From Haplosporangium gracile (Eukaryota; Mortierellomycota; Mortierellomycetes; Mortierellales; Mortierellaceae), in NCBI GenBank assembly GCA_015499985.1, contig JAAAUF010000243.1:1-45615 (forward strand): a stretch of DNA of 45,615 bases, written 5' to 3'. The position numbers were made by a program, and so were the translations under genes. Positions 39,246 to 45,615 of this stretch are shown here, piece by piece. Position 1 is the first letter of the stretch, and the number at the start of each line of letters is the position of its first letter. The notes beneath the pieces were generated by a model, which saw nothing but the letters and a program-made list of their open reading frames with translations, was not told the origin of the DNA and did no database searches.

Positions 39246-42200
39246 ATGTTCCGCTCTATCCGTTCTGCCTCGGCCCTCGCCAAGGCCATGGTAAGGAAAC
39301 CTCTCCTATAGTACTCAGGAATACGCAGCAACCAAAGGAAACGCATAGCTACAGTTGTCTTTCTTATTCCTGTGCCTTTCTGGCTGTTTACTCCCGGGAC
39401 CCGCCCCTTACAGAGAAGGGGGAGAATATAACGCGCGCTCTATTTATTTATTGATTTTTTTCTGGGGGTGCCTGAGAATATTTGGGGGAAAAACACAAGA
39501 GAGGGTTACAACGGCGGGAGCCAGACAGGAAACCAAAACGGGATCAACCTTCAACTACAAGGGCCTCATGAGCACGGATCGTCATCCACACAACGAAGGA
39601 GATCGAGTCTTTTATTATTTTATTATTTTTCCTGGATGAACGACGACGACAAGAACGAAAACACGCCACCCGGCCACTAAGTTGCCGCTTCAGGGTATTA
39701 TTTTTACCCCGACTTCCCCGACCGAACCCATCGGACCGACAAACGACAACAGCGGCTCGTACTTTTATTTGTTGTTTATGCACGATGGCTTACAACGACA
39801 AAGACAAAAAGCAGCAAGGATCGGAATGAGACTGAGACGAGACGACAGAGGATCATCAGTCCAAAGGGGACAATCAGTTTTGATCCATCAGGGGAGAGAG
39901 AGAGCTGTTTGCTGCTCTCAGCACAAAGACACCTAAAAAAAGTCATTTCCCTTGATCCCCGCGATTGCCTTTATATGTTCAGGCGTTACCCCATCTTTCT
40001 TCCAACCTTGTTACGAGTGCGTGTGTGCGTTTGTTTTCTGTTGTCTCTGTATGCTATTGCACTATTGTCTGTGTGTCGTGTCACTGCTCAACTTGAACAC
40101 CAGCGATTTGTTTTTGTTCAAAAGCGGGACAACAGCATCATCTTCACTAAATGAACACACACACGCCTGTTGTCATCATCTCATCACCTCCTTCTTGTCG
40201 CCCAACATAACTGACCTTTTTTTATGTCCATCGTCGTTATCTCTCGTAGCCCCGCATGAACCCTGCTGCCCAGCAGAAGCGTTTCTTGTCCATCCACGAG
40301 TACATGTCCATGGATCTTCTCCAGAAGCAGGGCATCAAGACCCCTCGCGGTGGTGTTGCCAAGTCTGGCTCTGAGGCCTTCAAGATCGCCGAGACCCTCG
40401 GTACGTTCCTCTTACACCTTGTCGCTCTCAATTGCTCGCTCTTTTGCATGCGGCACAGTTGAGGACGTTATTTTCTGTCTTTGTGTGCGAGCGCCCATGT
40501 TTTCGGATGTACTTATTTGTGTGTGCGTTTGTGCGGATGGGATAAGTGTTGTGTATGTGTTTGTGGATATGTGTGTTGTGTTATGGATAGGATCGTACGG
40601 TCTGCTCTGTGCCAAACATACACACACATAATTGCACGTGCGCATAGACTTGGAAGCCAGAGGATGGACAACAAACATCGCTTTGCTTTCTGCTCGGTTA
40701 TCCTGTGCCTCAACTGAGTCCCGACGAAACGAAACGAAACCTTCAAAGGGACCATTTGGATAACGTCGACGATGTCTGCAGGAACGTTCAACTAAAATAA
40801 CAATAGACACTCAACAACGCGGAGTCAATTGCAAAGGGACATTCAGGACTGAGGGAGAGAGAATACAATACCCCAACTTACCCACGTTCAAAAAAAATGA
40901 GGTCCGCAAAAAGTGGATGATGTGATATGCCCGACTCTTTTGTTCAGTTCAACCGGCGAGCAATCATCATTAAGGGCGCACCACGCTTCCCTTTCTCAAC
41001 TTTGCTGCCAACGAACATTCAGTCTGACGCTTAATGCCATCTTCTTTTGTCAATCACTAATAGGAACTGAGGACATGGTCATCAAGGCCCAGGTTTTGGC
41101 TGGTGGTCGTGGTAAGGGTACCTTCGACTCTGGCTTGAAGGGAGGTGTCCGCACCATCTTCTCGTAAGTGCCTCTTGTCCTTGGTGTAGGTCACGCTAGT
41201 CAACTACATGGACACAGGATTTCCAATCGAGCCCAAAAACCTAACGGCCATCCTTTTTCAACTTTGTGAATGATAATAGCCCCACTGAGGCCAAGATGTT
41301 CGCTGACCAGATGCTCGGACATAAGCTCGTTACCAAGCAGACTGGTGCTGCTGGCAAGATCTGCAATGCCGTCTACATTTGCGAGCGCAAGTACGTCCGT
41401 CGCGAGTACTACTTTGCTGTCTTGATGGACCGCAAGTCCCAGGGCCCCGTCATGGTTGCCTCTTCCCAGGGAGGAGTTGACATTGAGTCTGTCGCTGCCG
41501 AGAACCCCGAGGCCATCCTCCAGTTGCCCATTGACATCAACACGGGTGTCGACCGTGCCGCTGTCCGCGACCTTGCCGAGCGCATGGGATTCACCCCCAA
41601 GTGCGTTGACCAGGCCACCGACACCATGATCAACTTGTACGACCTCTTCATGCAGAAGGATGCCACCATGGTTGAGATCAACCCCATGGCCGAGTCTGCC
41701 GACCACGAGGGTAAGCATAACTCTGTTTTTCTTTAATGGGGTTTGCTACCATGTACAAAAAGTCCTACCTACTAACACTAAATGAATCTTTCCTCCAACG
41801 TAGTTATCTGCATGGATGCCAAGATCAACTTTGACGATAACGCCGAGTTCCGTCAGCACGAGGTCCACTCTCTCCGTGATGTCTCCCAGGAGGATCCCCG
41901 TGAGGTTGCTGCTGCCAAGTACAACTTGAACTACATTGGATTGGACGGATCGATCGGATGCCTCGTCAACGGAGCTGGTTTGGCCATGTCGACCATGGAT
42001 ATCATCAAGTTGCACGGTGGTGAGCCCGCCAACTTCTTGGATGTCGGTGGTGGAGCCACTGCTGACCAGGTCACTGAGGCCTTCAAGATTATTTCGTCGG
42101 ATCCCCGCGTTACCACTATCTTCACCAACATTTTCGGAGGTATCATGTCGTGCCGCGTTATTGCCCAGGGTATTATTGCCGCTGCCTCGACCCTCCAGCT

Positions 42201-42393
42201 TCAGATCCCCCTCGTTGTCCGTCTCCAGGGTACCGAGGTCGATGAGGCCAAGAAGTTGATTGCCGAGTCTGGACTCCGTATTATCACCTCGGACGATTTG
42301 GATGATGCTGCCAGCAAGTCTGTCAAGTTGAGCAAGATGGTCAACATGGCTCGTGAGGCCAAGATTAACGTCTCGTTCGAGTTGCCTATCTAA
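39246..42393 (+). CDS. LSC2: Succinyl-CoA ligase beta subunit, mitochondrial
   Basis: Five exons: 39246-39290, 40250-40400, 41064-41163, 41280-41710, 41804-42393; 438 residues. Catalyses succinyl-CoA + NDP + Pi to succinate + NTP + CoA in the TCA cycle with the alpha subunit. Exon 1 encodes a mitochondrial presequence ([15 protein letters not shown]). Mature start [15 protein letters not shown], then the ATP-grasp elements [34 protein letters not shown] and the [25 protein letters not shown] and VVRLQGTE blocks of the CoA-ligase half. The sequence does not decide between ATP and GTP forms. The first two introns are 959 and 663 nt, the later ones 116 and 93. Strong codon bias with C/G third positions indicates high expression. 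Confidence 0.95.
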
Positions 42394-45300
42394 GTTATTG
42401 TTTTTTTTTTGTATTAGACAGGGTGAGGAAGGAGAAGAGATTGACGAAGTAGCATAGTATTTTACAACCGCACGATTATAAAAAAAAAAGAAATCATTCT
42501 TCATTACTATATCTGTCATTGGTTTCCATTGTTTGTTCTCTTTTGGTGTTTCTGGTAGTACGCTGGTTCGTTACCTAGTTATCATCTTGTTTTCTAGCGT
42601 TGGCTATGGTAGGTTTTTCTAGACATGGCATACGTACCCATCCTTGGCTACCGTGGTGGTGTCTTTTAGGTTACGATTAAGGAGTAAAAGCAAGGCGGAA
42701 AATAGAGCAGCCGTTCATTCCCGTTCATCGTTTAGCCCGATTGATGGTGAAAGAAGGGAACAGGATAGACGAGAGCGAAGAGGGACGAGAAGGAAAGGAA
42801 GGGGGAAAGGGAGCCAGCAGGGTCTTAATAAGGGTTTCCCCGGAGTGTCCACCCGATTTAGGAAGCAGATAAAGTGGGGAAGCGAAAAAGGTGGGGTAAA
42901 GGAAGAAAGGGTTTTATCCGAATCGAAATCTCGAGATGGAAATTTTGCTAACATGTTGTCACTTTTTTCTTGACAACAAAAGCATTGCACTTGAGGGCTA
43001 GATTTAGCATTGACTCTGATGGTTCCCCGCGTGCTCGATGGTGTGAAAAAAAAAGGCGGCCAAATTCGTTGTTTGTTGATTGTTGTTAACGTTGACATGA
43101 GGAACGAAAAGACAAAGTAAGGGAGGCGTTTGTTTTGTTTGATTTTTTTTTTCCTTTTGTATTTTGAGATTTGATGCATGATGATTATTTGTTTATTTGT
43201 TTTGGATCGACCTGTCACACAGAAAGCTCTCTTGTTTTCCTTTCTATCTACGCGGGATAAAAATTCACAAGAAAACGCGGGGGAAACGGCGGCAAAGTAC
43301 AAAAGATTGGTGGCGGATAGGGGGGTTGTCCCTTTTGTGCTTCGCCGTTTTGTTGACGTTGGTTGTTGTTGCTGATAATTCCATAATGTTTTCTTTGGTG
43401 AAGGGAAAAGGTAAAAAAAAAAGGACACTAGAAGAAATTACGGCCGTGGAAAACAAAAATGAGATAAGAGAAAAGGATAATTGTTCGATGAATAGACAGC
43501 GAAGAGACCCTGTGTCAAGCACTGTATCATCTGTGCGAGGAAATGAAGGTCCTTCTACTTTATTTTTTTTTTTTTTTTGTTACCCACATTGATCGAACAA
43601 CCGTTTGTTTGTTGTTGATTTCTTGTAGCTTCGGAAGCTCAGGGACAAAAAAATACATTATTAATGACAGTTGAGGAATGCGGCGAGCAAAATCTCAAAA
43701 TTTTTCATAGTGTTTATTTTTTCTTTTCATCTTTCACTTCGAGGTCTCTCTTTTGTTTGAGCGTGTGCAGTTTTTATTGTTACTGAAGTAAACGGGGATC
43801 GTTCGTTCCTTTGAGATACTAAAGGATGCGGCGAAATGAAGTGTCGTGAATTTGTTTAATGGATGTTTATTTTCTGTTTGTTTTCTTTTTGTTCCTGAGA
43901 GTAAATTGTGAGAGGGTGTTTGTGCGTAAGTTGTTCTTTATTGGATTGCTGCTGCTTGTTGCTTGTTTATTTGTTTGAAATGGTACCTGAATTCAAGTAC
44001 CCCTGTCCCTTCCTTCTCCCGAATCTCTTCCTATTCGACGAGATAAGTATCAAGGGCAGTGGGCACTAGAGAGGCTGCTTGTTTGTTTATTTGCCTAGCC
44101 TTTATCTGTTTGGTTACTTGACTTGTATTTGTTGATTTGTTATTCGTAGGATGAATGCAAAATAGTCGCTAGGCACTAGAAAAATGCTCGCGTCCGTGAT
44201 ATCTTTGATAGTTAGGTCCATCAACGAGGCTATACGAAACGTTACCCCTCTTTTCATCGCCAGAAAAACCTCCGCTCTGGACATATATGTACCTTGACCC
44301 CGCAAAAGGACAAATAAGGTCAAAAGGTACTCCATTGCCAAGGGTCTCCTTCCGCCCCTCATTGCCACATCTTTCTCCCCTCTCAGGTCAGCAGCACGCC
44401 ACGCATAGGAGTACAAAAAAGAAGCGAACAATGGAAGCCTCTCTCTACCCCCCTCCCCCTTACTTCTTAACCACATTAGCCCATGGTTTGTATGCCGATG
44501 AGCAAAATGCTAATAAAAGTTCCGGGCCAGAAACCTACTCCCCACACAACCATGCCCAACCAATTTGCAAAAAAAAAAAAGGTGAACATTTTCGACCCTG
44601 GTTGCGGCGGAGTTGAATGTCTCGCCTTTTTCTTTTTTTTTCTTGCAAAAGAGAATGAGGAATGAAGTAAGATGCAGCAGGAGTATCCAATAGAAATGGC
44701 TATCAAAGGTCTCCCCGCATTTTTGGTGACATTTTTTTTTATAGCCCGGATGCGTGGGCTGGAACTGAGTTGGCTTGGCTCACTTCCTTCATAATTTGCC
44801 TAACATCTTCTGGCTCAACCCTTGGGCCCAAAAAGCCTCCTGGACCTTACTTTGACCCTTGCTTATCTAGTCAACTCCTCGATGCCGTACCACTTGTTCG
44901 ATGGCTCGAAGTTTAATATGTGGTTGCGTGATGAATGTCGGAATCAGAAAGGTGGGGAAGGTACCAATGAGGATGTAGCTGAGAACAAGGAGGGTATGCA
45001 GGGGGTAAATAGTAAAGGAAAGAAGGGTGGTGGTTGAAGGAAGCATGCTTCTAGTTTTTTTTCTCTGGTGAACAGGCAGGGAGGTTAACGGCTAGATCAT
45101 GTTAATAGATCGCGCATAGGCTGCTATGTGAAGGCTTTTTTGATTGATCGAGGTGCTTTTCAACTATGAGAAAAATATATACAAAGATGTCTATGAATGT
45201 GTAGCAGAAGCGTCTTGCTTGTCGGTGGTGCCTAGAAAAGGACTTTTTTTTTTTTATTTATCTCCTCTAGACTTTGAAAAGAGCGAAGGATACGAAGAGC

Positions 45301-45553
45301 AAGATGGAGTGCGAGACAATGGTGTAATAAGCCAGAATCCTTGTCTTGATTTAAAAAAAAATAAAACCAACTTCTCTTCAAATATGAAAAACCTTTAACA
45401 AAATGATCGGACCTTCCGATCTCTTCTTTCGTTAGACCTGGTCGGTTACCCTTACTACGTCATAGAATCGAAACGGACTGACCACGGAGTTGCCACGAGG
45501 GAGAGCGGAGCTTTTTTGCTAAGACCTGGCTCCCGCCCTAAATAGGGAAAATT
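42394..45553. other. 3.2-kb gene-poor region
   Basis: 3' flank of LSC2 followed by T-rich and purine-rich sequence. ORFs are short; none has a recognised motif. Around 44860-45040 both strands give protein-like fragments (plus: HLFDGSKFNMWLRDECRN; minus: a hydrophobic stretch LLVLSYILIGTFPTFLIP), perhaps a decayed gene, too short to name. A 120-residue minus-strand frame at 44114-44476 shows no family resemblance. Confidence 0.4.
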
Positions 45554-45615
45554 ATGAAGAGATGGCTCTTGGTAGCCTCGATTTCGTTTCTTGCCATGAC
45601 GATTACTGGTGACCC
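45554..45615 (+). CDS. Possible start of a secreted or membrane protein, 3'-partial
   Basis: ATG at 45554 followed by 20 open codons to the window end. The peptide (MKRWLLVASISFLAMTITGD) has a basic start and a hydrophobic core like a signal peptide or first helix of a transporter. The upstream sequence has no clear TATA box. The gene, if real, lies mostly outside the window. Confidence 0.3.
   Translation, partial: MKRWLLVASISFLAMTITGD

Noticed and set aside
41746..42519. 257-residue minus-strand ORF over LSC2 exon 5
   Set aside because: It is antisense to a clear conserved exon; strong C/G third-position bias of LSC2 removes stops on the other strand. No family motif.
42644..42973. 109-residue plus-strand ORF after LSC2
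   Set aside because: Composed of a purine-rich tract giving Arg/Lys/Gly runs; overlaps a minus-strand frame of equal quality; no motif.
44114..44476. 120-residue minus-strand ORF
   Set aside because: No family resemblance, no splice or promoter support; could be chance. Left within the gene-poor region.

Overview
The window is nuclear DNA from a filamentous fungus. The evidence is spliceosomal introns with GT...AG ends, usually 60-300 nt but reaching 959 nt; TATA boxes about 65-110 bp before several start codons; proteins rich in Gln, Asn, Ser or His runs; and a gene set of Lcl2-like protein, CFD1, PIF1, TRM13, QCR8, LSC2, an EF-hand mitochondrial carrier and an O-fucosyltransferase-like enzyme. 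An early-diverging lineage such as Mortierellomycota fits best, but that is inference from gene style, not a database match. No rRNA, tRNA, CRISPR, transposon or viral gene was recognised.

Layout. 1-3116 (+): a Myb/SANT-type regulator whose reading frame runs off the left edge through a polyglutamine tract and which carries a triplicated module. 3391-4089 (-): a membrane-anchored protein ending in an Lcl2-type cysteine domain. 4570-5790 (-): two gene relics, a possible PIN/FEN-like nuclease fragment and a clear dynamin-family fragment. 5803-6177 (-): a 124-residue orphan. 7715-10150: a patch of small secreted cysteine-rich genes, consisting of one broken mini-gene (+), a frameshifted gene (-) and its intact GPI-anchored paralogue (-), with similar TATA spacing. 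11250-16286 (-): a four-exon full-length ABCC transporter. 16287-19804: gene-poor. 19805-21478 (+): O-fucosyltransferase-like. 21771-22101 (-): a DUF1772-like relic. 22899-24180 (+): CFD1, convergent with an intact DUF1772-like gene at 24518-25187 (-). 25977-27614 (+): an orphan Ser/His-rich protein. 29134-32731 (+): an EF-hand (SCaMC-type) mitochondrial carrier. 33094-35651 (-): PIF1 helicase, divergent from TRM13 (35896-37791, +). 38012-38891 (-): QCR8, divergent from LSC2 (39246-42393, +). 42394-45553: gene-poor. 45554 to the edge (+): a possible N-terminus of a membrane or secreted protein.

The genes do not form one pathway. The main functional theme is mitochondrial: carrier, PIF1 with a presequence-like N-terminus, QCR8 of complex III and LSC2 of the TCA cycle. 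QCR8 and LSC2 share a 354-bp divergent promoter with a 13-bp direct repeat at 21-bp spacing. All exon models were built by hand from splice signals, phase and family continuity. Every multi-exon model closes in frame (ABCC 1560, CFD1 266, DUF1772 173, carrier 773, PIF1 744, QCR8 91, LSC2 438 residues). The less routine parts are the relics, the cysteine-rich cluster, the triplicated Myb module and a possible short EF-hand-only isoform of the carrier.
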